This document shows, one piece after another, positions 53,008 to 60,493 of a stretch of 64,000 bases of DNA. Location of the stretch: assembly GCF_000269965.1 (NCBI RefSeq), contig NC_017219.1, positions 2,294,001 to 2,358,000 of the forward strand. The letters run 5' to 3'. The stretch is from Bifidobacterium longum subsp. infantis ATCC 15697 = JCM 1222 = DSM 20088. GTDB lineage: Bacteria > Actinomycetota > Actinomycetes > Actinomycetales > Bifidobacteriaceae. A program made the translations under genes and the position numbers. How positions within the stretch are numbered: the first letter of the stretch is position 1; every line of letters starts with the position of its first letter. The notes beneath the pieces are model-generated. The model saw only the letters and a program-made list of their open reading frames with translations. It had not been told where the DNA came from and ran no database searches.

Positions 53008-54465
53008 CTACAGCGCTTCCATAAGCTGCTCGAATTCCGGGGTGGGCTCGGCCTCGAAGGGATCGAGGAGTATGGCTTCCCGGCGTTCGGGGGCGGTCAG
53101 GGTCAGGTGGGTCCAGTCGGCGGAGAACTGGGCTCCGACGTTCAGGGCCGCGTCCACGAACCGGCCACGCAGGGCGGCACGGGTGTCGGTCGGCGGGTTG
53201 TGCACGGCGTATTCCACGTCGTCTCCTGTCAGCAGCTCACGCATTTGGTTGCGGGAAGTCAGCGAACCGTACAGGCGGCCATTGGCGATGTCGTGGTAGT
53301 CAAGCTCAAGCTGTTCCATCTGGGCGAAGGTGACGTCCGGGCGACGGCGTTTGAGCGCATCGAACAGACGCTTCTTGGCGGCCCAGTCCACGCGGTCGGC
53401 GAGCGCATCGTATGCACCACGCTCCAGCGCGTCCAGAACGCGGCTCCACTCCCCCATAATCGTGACGATCGTGGTGGCCGGCAGCGAACTTGCCAGCGCA
53501 TCGCCATGGGTTTCGATGAAGGCCTTGACCGCCGCATAATACCGGCGCTGCAGACCCAGTGCGGACACGGATTCGCCTGATTCGAGCGTCAGTTCGGCGT
53601 GCGGGTCGTCGAGGAATCGGCTGACGGTGCGATTGGCCGCAGCCGGGTCGGCGAAGGCGCAGTGTTCAAAACCGGACGGGGTGCCGAGGCGGAAGGCATC
53701 TTCGATCGCGCACAGCACAAGGTGCGTGACGGCGAGCTTCATCCATGTGGACCATTGCGAACGGTTCGAGTCGCCGATGATCACATGCAGCCGGCGGAAG
53801 GAGTCGGGGTCGGCGTGCGGTTCGTCGCGCGTGTTGACCATCGGGCGGGAGCGGGTGGTGGCCGAGGAGACGGCCTCGTCCAGGAAGTCCGCACGCTGGG
53901 TGATCTGGAAGCCATCCGGTGTCATGCGGCCGGCACCGGTGTACAGCTGGCGGGTGATAAGGAACGGCAGCAGCTGGTGTTCGATGGTCTCCAACGGCAC
54001 AAAGCGGCGGACCAGGTAGTTTTCGTGGCAGCCGAAGGCGTGGCCGGCGGAGTCGACGTTGTTTTTGAACACGTGGATCGTGGCGTGTTCGCTGTAGGAT
54101 TCGCGCAGCTTGCGCTGGGCCTTCAGGGCCAGATTGCGCATCACATGTTCGCCGGCAAGATCCTGCCCCAAGGCCTCGCGCGGGTCACGGGCCTCGGCGG
54201 TGGCGTATTCGGGATGGGATCCGACGTCCAGATACAGACGTGAGCCATTGGCCAGATACGTGTTGGTGGAGCGGGAACGGGAGACGATGGGCTGGAACAT
54301 GGTCATCGCCACCTGGCCGGCGTCCACGGGGCGTTCGGCACCGGTGACGGCCACGCCGTATTCGGTTTCGACGCCGAAAATACGGCAGAACCCGTCCATC
54401 TCGGCGGATGGTACGGGTTCCGTGGCGTGCAGGGAGCGGGTGCCGCTGTCACGCAGTTGGGGCAT
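53008..54465 (-). CDS. pafA: Pup-protein ligase PafA
   Basis: The 485-residue protein starts at ATG 54465, overlapping the pup stop in TGATG; AAGGCGG precedes it. A carboxylate-amine ligase fold related to glutamine synthetase is seen: GFCRIFGVETEYGVAVTGAE near the start, RLYLDVGSHPEYATAEARDP, FKNNVDSAGHAFGCHENYLV, and VNTRDEPHADPDSFRRLHVI, carrying ATP/Mg and catalytic residues. PafA attaches the C-terminal Glu of Pup to lysines of target proteins using ATP. It is cotranscribed with pup. The usual neighbours are mpa/arc and dop, all present upstream. Length is typical (about 480). Confidence 0.96.
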   Translation of the reverse strand: MPQLRDSGTRSLHATEPVPSAEMDGFCRIFGVETEYGVAVTGAERPVDAGQVAMTMFQPIVSRSRSTNTYLANGSRLYLDVGSHPEYATAEARDPREALGQDLAGEHVMRNLALKAQRKLRESYSEHATIHVFKNNVDSAGHAFGCHENYLVRRFVPLETIEHQLLPFLITRQLYTGAGRMTPDGFQITQRADFLDEAVSSATTRSRPMVNTRDEPHADPDSFRRLHVIIGDSNRSQWSTWMKLAVTHLVLCAIEDAFRLGTPSGFEHCAFADPAAANRTVSRFLDDPHAELTLESGESVSALGLQRRYYAAVKAFIETHGDALASSLPATTIVTIMGEWSRVLDALERGAYDALADRVDWAAKKRLFDALKRRRPDVTFAQMEQLELDYHDIANGRLYGSLTSRNQMRELLTGDDVEYAVHNPPTDTRAALRGRFVDAALNVGAQFSADWTHLTLTAPERREAILLDPFEAEPTPEFEQLMEAL

Positions 54466-54668
54466 CACTCGCCGCCTTTTTGCACGAAGCTGTTGACGTA
54501 TTCCTCGGCGTTGGTTTCCAAGGTGGATTCGATGTCGTCGAGGATGTCGTCCAACACGTCGGCCTGGTCGGTGGACTCGGTTTGGGTGGCGGCCTGCGTG
54601 GTGGCGAGGGCGTCGTCTTCCTGGGTCACGGCCTGCTGTGCTTGAGGTTGTTCGAATTGTTGTGGCAT
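54465..54668 (-). CDS. pup: Prokaryotic ubiquitin-like protein Pup
   Basis: The 67-residue protein starts at ATG 54668 (AAAGAAG upstream). It is very acidic and Gln/Thr-rich and has the C-terminal helix [20 protein letters not shown] and tail [11 protein letters not shown]. The final residues are GGE, so no deamidation of a terminal Gln by Dop is needed before ligation. It overlaps pafA by one base. The product is the modifier attached to proteins by PafA and recognised by the Arc ATPase. Confidence 0.95.
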   Translation of the reverse strand: MPQQFEQPQAQQAVTQEDDALATTQAATQTESTDQADVLDDILDDIESTLETNAEEYVNSFVQKGGE

Positions 54669-54718
54669 GTTGTCTTCTTTTTGGGCTGTCAAACTCCCCT
54701 CAGTCAGCCTTCGGCCGA

Positions 54719-54744
54719 CGGCTCCCCTCACCCGAGGGGAGCCG
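54719..54744. repeat. GC-rich hairpin between the phosphatase-like gene and pup
   Basis: CGGCTCCCCTC (54719-54729) pairs with GAGGGGAGCCG (54734-54744), within a 60-bp stretch of AGTC/GACT-bordered sequence resembling dispersed intergenic repeats of bifidobacteria. It may attenuate transcription between the two genes, in either direction. Confidence 0.5.
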
Positions 54745-54759
54745 GAGGAGTCAAAAAAA

Positions 54760-55656
54760 TTATCGCTGGTTGATGGAGTCGGGCCACGGATACTGCTGCA
54801 GGTAATGCTGCAGTTCGCGGATGATGAGTCCGTTGGAGGCCACTACATCGTTATCGTGACGCCAGTGGATACGTTCGCCGTCCCAACGGCTCAGCGTACC
54901 CTGCGCCTCCCAAACCACCACGGTGCCGGCGGCGATGGCGGGGATATCCCACACGTGCAGCATCGGCTCGAAGTAGGCGTCATAGGTGCCGTCGGCCACT
55001 TTGCACAGGTCGAGCGAGGCGGGGCCCACACGCTTGATGTCGGCCGGGCGTCCGGCGAGCGAGGAGGCCACGTCGAGCGCGCGCTGCGATTCGTCGGGCA
55101 GGAAGGACATGCCGTAGCTCAGCACGGAACCGTCCAGCGAGGAGGTCATCGACGGCACGACCTTGTCGCGCTTCTCACCGACCGCGGTTTTGTGGATGCG
55201 CACGGCACCCGCTCCCTTGGCGGCCAGGTAGGTCAGGCCGAGGGCCGGGGCATGCACGATGCCGATGATCGGCTTGGGCTCATTGTCCGGGCCGAATTCG
55301 AACAGGGCGGCGGTTACCGTCCATTCGCTCATGCGGCGTATGTAGTTGATCACACCGTCGATCTTGCCGATGTACCAGTAACGCTGGCCGGGGCGGCTTT
55401 CGGCGGGTCGGGTGGTCCAGAAGCCGTCGAAGTGGGCGATGTCGGCGATTCTGGCGCTCATAAAGCGCATAATCTTGCTGTCGACTTCGAGCTTATAGCG
55501 GGGACCACGATCCGCGTTCTCGGTGCTCGACTGGGCGAGGTTACGCGGATTGAGCTGGTCGTGGAGGGCATGCTGGCCGGCTTCTTCGAGAAGGCCGGCG
55601 ACTTTGAGCGCAAGGTTGCGCAGGTCCTGTGGGGTCTCTTCGCGTGTTTCTTCCAT
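54760..55656 (-). CDS. Inositol-monophosphatase-fold protein with altered metal motif
   Basis: About 298 residues from ATG 55656 (TTG 55665 possible; no good ribosome site). The fold is that of IMPase/HisN/Cys[21 protein letters not shown] replaces the canonical W-x-D-P-x-D-G-T-x-N-F. Here the first metal-binding Asp is Gly and Thr is Val, while the second D-G is kept. The late motif [11 protein letters not shown] retains the third metal ligand. The GEE motif before it is not seen. So it may bind a phosphosugar but be catalytically weak, or be a regulator. It stands between dop and pup, where many actinobacteria carry proteasome genes. Confidence 0.7.
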   Translation of the reverse strand: MEETREETPQDLRNLALKVAGLLEEAGQHALHDQLNPRNLAQSSTENADRGPRYKLEVDSKIMRFMSARIADIAHFDGFWTTRPAESRPGQRYWYIGKIDGVINYIRRMSEWTVTAALFEFGPDNEPKPIIGIVHAPALGLTYLAAKGAGAVRIHKTAVGEKRDKVVPSMTSSLDGSVLSYGMSFLPDESQRALDVASSLAGRPADIKRVGPASLDLCKVADGTYDAYFEPMLHVWDIPAIAAGTVVVWEAQGTLSRWDGERIHWRHDNDVVASNGLIIRELQHYLQQYPWPDSINQR

Positions 55657-55667
55657 AGCTATCAAGT

Positions 55668-57335
55668 CTATCGTTCGGCGTTGATGGCCAGCGACTTCAG
55701 CAGATCGATGGCGTGTTCGGCTAAATTGAGTTCGGTTTCGCAGTGCGCCTTGGTGAAGGCGAGCGGATCGGAGATGTCGAGGGAGAACAGGTGATGGTCG
55801 GTAGCGGCCATATGGCCGGCATTGCCGTAGAATTCGACAGCCTCGCCCTCGTCTGCGGCGCGCGGGTCGCGAACAGTGAGTCGGGACCAGCTGGCGGCGG
55901 CCACCTCATCGCCGAATCGTGCAACGAGTTTCGCCCTGAGCCAGGCGCGGGTGTCTGCCGGCGGTTCGGTGGCGGCGCGTGCGATGTCGGCGGCGCTCAC
56001 CACCCGTTCGGTGCGGGGTTCGAGTTTGGTGAAGATGCTGTCCGCGGGGTCGAGCGCCGCCCATTTCAGTTCAATGACCTTCAGTCGCGGATCATTCCAT
56101 CCGTTAGCCACGCTGGGCACAGCTGCCGCGGTGATTTTGCGGCGCAGTTTTTCGAGCAGCTGCCATTTGAGCAGCCATTCGATGCGGCTGGCCTCGCCGG
56201 TCATGGCCAGGCGTTCGTCATCGTCGGCGGCATGGCGGATGGAGGCGCAGTCGATGAGCGCCTGCTGCCACATCGCCATGATGGATGTGGTGGATTTGTC
56301 CGGCCAGGCGGGCTCGCCGGCGGTGTCGGTGCCTTCGACCAGTGCGGCGACCTGGTAGACGGCTTGGCGCAGTTTGAGCTGGATAAGCCATGCGTTGGTT
56401 TCGCCGCCGTTGGCCAGCGGCAGGCTTGCGCCCAGCGTCAGGTCATGGGAGACGGTGTGCATGGCTTCGACCGGGTCGGCCAGTTCGAGCTCGTCGAGGA
56501 AGACGTTCAGATCGAATCCGGCTTCGTCCGCGTGTTCGAGCAGCCACAGCAGCATGCTCGTGGTGCCGAGTTTCAGGGCCTGCGGTACCTCCATGCGGTT
56601 AGCGTCGCCAACGATGACGTGCAGGCGGCGGTATGCGTCGGTGGAGTGGGATTCGTCGCGCGTGTTGATGATCGGGCGTTCGAAGGTGGTTTGCAGACCG
56701 ACTTTGGCATGGATGTAGTCGGCGCGCTGGCTGAGCTGGTAGCCCGGGATCTCGCTGTTCTCGCCGATTCCCACGCGGCCGGAGCCGGCGTAGATCTGGC
56801 GGGTGACGAAGTGGAGGGTCATCAGGCGCGTGACCAAATCGAATGGCACTGAGCGGGCCATCATATAGTTCTCGTGCGTGCCCCAACAGGAGCCCTTGCC
56901 GTCCACATTGTTGCGATGCAGGGCGACGGGGGTGCCGGTCTGTGTGCGGGCGCGTTCGGTGGCGGCCTGCATGATGAGGTCCCCGGCGTGGTCATAGCGG
57001 ACCGCTTCGAACGGGTCGGTGGTTTCCGGTGCCGAGTATTCGGGGTGGGCGTGGTCCACGTAGACGCGGCCGCCATTGGGGGCGATCACGTTGGTGATGT
57101 TGAGTTGTGGGGCGTCGGTGAGCATGTCCGGGCGGGCGGCGGCGCGTTCGAGGCGAGTGCCGCGCGCGTCGTTGACCGGGTCCTCCTGCCGGTAGTCCCA
57201 GCGGATGGATTTGCTGTGGCTGTCCGCGGCGCCGTTCACCACGTCGAAGGACAGTTGCACCGGATTGTAGCGATCCGGGGTGTTCAGGGATACCGCGTAT
57301 TCGGTTTCGGTGCCCATCACTCGTTTGACGGTCAT
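55668..57335 (-). CDS. dop: Depupylase/deamidase Dop
   Basis: The 555-residue protein starts at ATG 57335 (AAGGAGC before it). It is a PafA paralogue: VKRVMGTETEYAVSLN, then RVYVDHAHPEYSAPETTDPF, LHRNNVDGKGSCWGTHENYM and IINTRDESHSTDAYRRLHVI. It is 70 residues longer than PafA, with extra sequence near residues 35-70 corresponding to the Dop loop (NGAADSHSKSIRWDYRQEDP). Dop removes Pup from proteins and, where Pup ends in Gln, deamidates it. Since Pup ends in Glu here, only depupylation should be needed. It lies directly after arc, 21 bp apart. Confidence 0.96.
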   Translation of the reverse strand: MTVKRVMGTETEYAVSLNTPDRYNPVQLSFDVVNGAADSHSKSIRWDYRQEDPVNDARGTRLERAAARPDMLTDAPQLNITNVIAPNGGRVYVDHAHPEYSAPETTDPFEAVRYDHAGDLIMQAATERARTQTGTPVALHRNNVDGKGSCWGTHENYMMARSVPFDLVTRLMTLHFVTRQIYAGSGRVGIGENSEIPGYQLSQRADYIHAKVGLQTTFERPIINTRDESHSTDAYRRLHVIVGDANRMEVPQALKLGTTSMLLWLLEHADEAGFDLNVFLDELELADPVEAMHTVSHDLTLGASLPLANGGETNAWLIQLKLRQAVYQVAALVEGTDTAGEPAWPDKSTTSIMAMWQQALIDCASIRHAADDDERLAMTGEASRIEWLLKWQLLEKLRRKITAAAVPSVANGWNDPRLKVIELKWAALDPADSIFTKLEPRTERVVSAADIARAATEPPADTRAWLRAKLVARFGDEVAAASWSRLTVRDPRAADEGEAVEFYGNAGHMAATDHHLFSLDISDPLAFTKAHCETELNLAEHAIDLLKSLAINAER

Positions 57336-57356
57336 GTAGCGCTCCTTGAGCTTGAG

Positions 57357-58922
57357 CTATTCGGCGGTGCGGATGCGGCGGATCGGGTCCATGCCGTTGA
57401 TGCGCGACCATTGTTCGGGGTCCACGTCGGCCATGGAATCGCGGGTCTCGCGGTATTCGTCTTCCACGGCGGCGGCGAGCAGCGGCACGGTGAGCGCCAC
57501 GTCCGAGCCGGTTTCGATGGATTCCTTGACCGCTCGGGTCTTGGCCCGGTCCACGATGTTCTTGAGCATCGCGCCGGAGACCACGTCGGCCAGGAAGAGC
57601 GCATGCCACTGGCCGTTCTCCTCCTGCACGTCGCATAGATGGCGGCGTTCGGAGGTTCCGTAGATGTCATGCACCAGCACGGCGGACAAGGCGTGCGCGT
57701 CGACGCCATTTTCCAGAGGCAGGTCGTCGGTGAGGTAATGGTCCACGATGGCGATGGCCTGATTGGTTTTGGGCCGGCCGACGCGAATCTTGACGTCGAG
57801 ACGCCCCGGTCGCAGCACAGCCGGATCGATCATGTCCACGCGGTTGGAGGCACCGATCACCATCACATTGTCGAGTGATTCCACGCCGTCAAGTTCGGAG
57901 AGGAACTGGGGCACGATCGTGGTCTCCACGTCGGAGGAGACGCCGGAGCCGCGGGTGCGCAGCAGCGAATCCATTTCGTCGATGAAAACGACCACCGGAT
58001 TGCCATCCGCGGCGCGTTCGCGGGCGCGCTGGAAGATCAGGCGAATCAGCCGTTCGGATTCGCCGACGTATTTGTTGAGCAGTTCCGGGCCCTTGACGGA
58101 CAGGAACACGCCTTTAACGCGGGTTTCGGCCGGGCTGATCGAGCCGTCGCCATTCGAATCGTAACCACCCTCGCACAGGGCGTTCGCCACGGCCTTGGCG
58201 ATCATCGTCTTGCCGTTGCCGGGCGGGCCGTACAGCAGCACGCCCTTCGGCGGCTTCAGATCGTAGCGCTCAAACAGCGCACGATGCCGGAACGGCAGTT
58301 GGACGGCGTCCCTGATACGACCAATCTCACTATCCAAGCCGCCGATGTCGGCGAACGTGACGTCCGGGGTCTCCTCCAGCACCAGATCCTTGTCGCCCTC
58401 GGCGGGCAGCGCTTCGATGGCGAGGCGGACGGACGGATCGACGATGATGCGGTCGCCCTGATTGATGTCCGCATACGCGAGCGCGCCGGAACGGCGGATG
58501 AGCACGGGATTGCCGGAGGCGTCGGTAACGATCAGTCGACCATCGTCAAGTACCTGCTTGACACTGCGAATCTGGCCCACGGTGTCAGCGTCGCGCTGCT
58601 CGACCAGCACGAGCTTCTCGTTGAGCATCACGGTGGCCCCGGCGGTCAGACGGGCGGCGTTGACGTTGGATGCCACGGGCACCACCATGCGGCGGGTGCC
58701 GGAAATGACTTCGGCCGACGCGTGCTGGATGCCGTCTGCGTCGGTGCGGGTGGAATCGACCTTGACCATGGTGGCGAAGGTGAGCGGCGGCTGAGCGAGC
58801 TGGGCGAGCCGTGACTTCGCCTTGGTCAGTTCCTTGCCGGCACGGTTCAATGCTTCGGCGAGCGCATGGTTCTTGGCCATCAGGCGATCGTTCAGCGCGG
58901 CGAGATCTTCGGTGTCGCTCAT
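57357..58922 (-). CDS. arc: AAA ATPase forming ring-shaped complexes (ARC/Mpa)
   Basis: The 521-residue protein starts at ATG 58922 (AGAAGGGA upstream). N-terminal coiled coil (LMAKNHALAEALNRAGKELT) binds Pup; two OB domains follow (to about residue 180); the AAA module has VLLYGPPGNGKTMIAKAVAN (Walker A) and PVVVFIDEMDSLLRTR (Walker B), with SRH arginines near VLRPGRLDVKIRVGR. The family unfolds pupylated proteins. The C-terminus ends in PIRRIRTAE and lacks the usual QYL-type tail used to dock to the 20S proteasome. No proteasome genes are in the window, so it probably works as an unfoldase without the core particle, as in corynebacteria. Confidence 0.95.
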   Translation of the reverse strand: MSDTEDLAALNDRLMAKNHALAEALNRAGKELTKAKSRLAQLAQPPLTFATMVKVDSTRTDADGIQHASAEVISGTRRMVVPVASNVNAARLTAGATVMLNEKLVLVEQRDADTVGQIRSVKQVLDDGRLIVTDASGNPVLIRRSGALAYADINQGDRIIVDPSVRLAIEALPAEGDKDLVLEETPDVTFADIGGLDSEIGRIRDAVQLPFRHRALFERYDLKPPKGVLLYGPPGNGKTMIAKAVANALCEGGYDSNGDGSISPAETRVKGVFLSVKGPELLNKYVGESERLIRLIFQRARERAADGNPVVVFIDEMDSLLRTRGSGVSSDVETTIVPQFLSELDGVESLDNVMVIGASNRVDMIDPAVLRPGRLDVKIRVGRPKTNQAIAIVDHYLTDDLPLENGVDAHALSAVLVHDIYGTSERRHLCDVQEENGQWHALFLADVVSGAMLKNIVDRAKTRAVKESIETGSDVALTVPLLAAAVEDEYRETRDSMADVDPEQWSRINGMDPIRRIRTAE

Positions 58923-58982
58923 GCGGGTTCTTCGCTTCCCTTCTATCCGGGATTTTCGGCAACTTATGGCAGTCGGCAGACC

Positions 58983-59702
58983 CTATTCGTTGCCGTCGGC
59001 GGATTTCCTGTTACGTATCACAGTACGCACTTTTCGCACCACGAACCATACGATGACCACAATCACGGCCGCGATGACCACGTCCTCGAACACGCCGAGC
59101 GCGCCCTGAATCGAGCACCACTGGTCGCCGAGTAGATAACCGGCGGAAACGAGGATGGTGTTCCACACGGCCGAGCCGAGCAGGGTCCAGCCGGTGAAGT
59201 GCAGGAAGTTCATGCGGTTGAACCCGGCGGGAATCGAAATCAGCGAGCGTACCACGGGAATCACACGGCCGATGAGCACCGACCATGTGCCGTATTTGGT
59301 GAACCAGTCGTTGGCTTTGCTCACGTCTTTGCGGCTGACGCCGGGGATTCTGTCTGCCGCGAGATTGATGCGATGCAGGCCCACCCAGCGGGAGATGCCG
59401 TACAAGGTCCAGGCACCCAGTACGGAGCCGATGGTGGCCCAGATGATTGCGCCCGGCAGACTCAAGGTGCCGCGTGCGGCGGTGAAGCCGGCGAGCGGAA
59501 GAATGACTTCGGACGGGATGGGCGGGAAGATGGATTCGAGGGCGATGGCCAAGGCCACGCCGATACCGCCGATGGTTTCCATCAGCATGATCAGCCAGTC
59601 GGTGATGGTGCCGATCAGGCCGGGTTCGGTGGTGGTGCAGATGGGCGTAGGGTCGGTCGCAAGAATGGTGGCGGCTGCCATGGAAAAACTCATAGAGGGC
59701 AT
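58983..59702 (-). CDS. DedA/SNARE-associated family membrane protein
   Basis: The 239-residue protein starts at ATG 59702 (59693 also possible). Helices and re-entrant loops follow, with the signature ESIFPPIPSEVILPLAGFTA and GAWTLYGISRWVG, then FTKYGTWSVLIGRVIPVVRS and LISIPAGFNRM (G-R-x-x-P-x-x-R). DedA proteins are thought to flip undecaprenyl phosphate and phospholipids back across the membrane, which matters for envelope synthesis. The C-terminus is basic (RKVRTVIRNRKSADGNE). It is divergent to serB. Confidence 0.9.
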   Translation of the reverse strand: MPSMSFSMAAATILATDPTPICTTTEPGLIGTITDWLIMLMETIGGIGVALAIALESIFPPIPSEVILPLAGFTAARGTLSLPGAIIWATIGSVLGAWTLYGISRWVGLHRINLAADRIPGVSRKDVSKANDWFTKYGTWSVLIGRVIPVVRSLISIPAGFNRMNFLHFTGWTLLGSAVWNTILVSAGYLLGDQWCSIQGALGVFEDVVIAAVIVVIVWFVVRKVRTVIRNRKSADGNE

Positions 59703-59731
59703 TGTCCCAAGGTTTTCCCAGAATCAGGAGC

Positions 59732-60454
59732 ATGACGCAAGAAGATGTGCATTTTATTGACAAGTCCGCCGAGAGCGAAGTTGGGAGCCCGGCTGGTTCT
59801 GCGGTTTTTGTGCCGACGCTGAGCGAGCCCGGCCTGCTGGTTATGGATGTGGACTCCACGCTCATTGACGAAGAGGTTATCGACGAGTTGGGCGTGGTGG
59901 CTGGCTGCGGTGAGGAGATTGCCGGAGTGACCGCACGCGCCATGCGCGGCGAACTGGAGTTCTGCGACGCCTTGCGTGCTCGTGTGGCGCTGCTGAAGGA
60001 GCTGCCGGTTTCCGCGTTCGATACGGTGCATGACAAGCTGCATTTCACCAAGGGTGCGCTGGAGCTTATCGACACGCTGCATGAACACGGTTGGAAGGTC
60101 GGCGTGGTGTCCGGCGGCTTCCATGAAGTGGTCGATATGCTGGCGGCCGAGGGCCATATCGACTATTGGATCGCCAACCGGCTTGAGGTTGCCGATGGGT
60201 GCTTGACCGGCAAGGTGCTCGGCGAAATCGTGAGCAAGACCGTGAAGTTGCACGTCTTGCAGACATGGGCGGACCGTTTGGGTATTCCGATGAGCCAGAC
60301 CGTGGCTGTGGGCGATGGCGCCAACGATATTCCGATGATTCAGGCCGCCGGCCTGGGTCTCGCGTTCTGTGCCAAGCCAAAGACCCAGCTCGCCGCCGAC
60401 AAAGCCATCAACGACCGCGACCTAACCCACGTACTCGATTACCTGCGCCGGTAA
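59732..60454 (+). CDS. serB: Phosphoserine phosphatase
   Basis: About 240 residues from ATG 59732; the ribosome site AGGAG is unusually close, and a TTG at 59702 or a GTG at 59747 are alternatives. HAD motifs: LLVMDVDSTLIDEEVIDEL (nucleophile and acid Asp), VGVVSGGFHEVVDML, a Lys near GKVLGEIVSKTVKL, and QTVAVGDGANDIPMIQAAGL. It makes serine from phosphoserine in the cytoplasm. The N-terminus has no ACT domain. It is followed 39 bp later by priA. Confidence 0.93.
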   Translation: MTQEDVHFIDKSAESEVGSPAGSAVFVPTLSEPGLLVMDVDSTLIDEEVIDELGVVAGCGEEIAGVTARAMRGELEFCDALRARVALLKELPVSAFDTVHDKLHFTKGALELIDTLHEHGWKVGVVSGGFHEVVDMLAAEGHIDYWIANRLEVADGCLTGKVLGEIVSKTVKLHVLQTWADRLGIPMSQTVAVGDGANDIPMIQAAGLGLAFCAKPKTQLAADKAINDRDLTHVLDYLRR

Positions 60455-60493
60455 AATTTTACCGACCTCGGCTCCGGCACTTATAGTTGAGCC

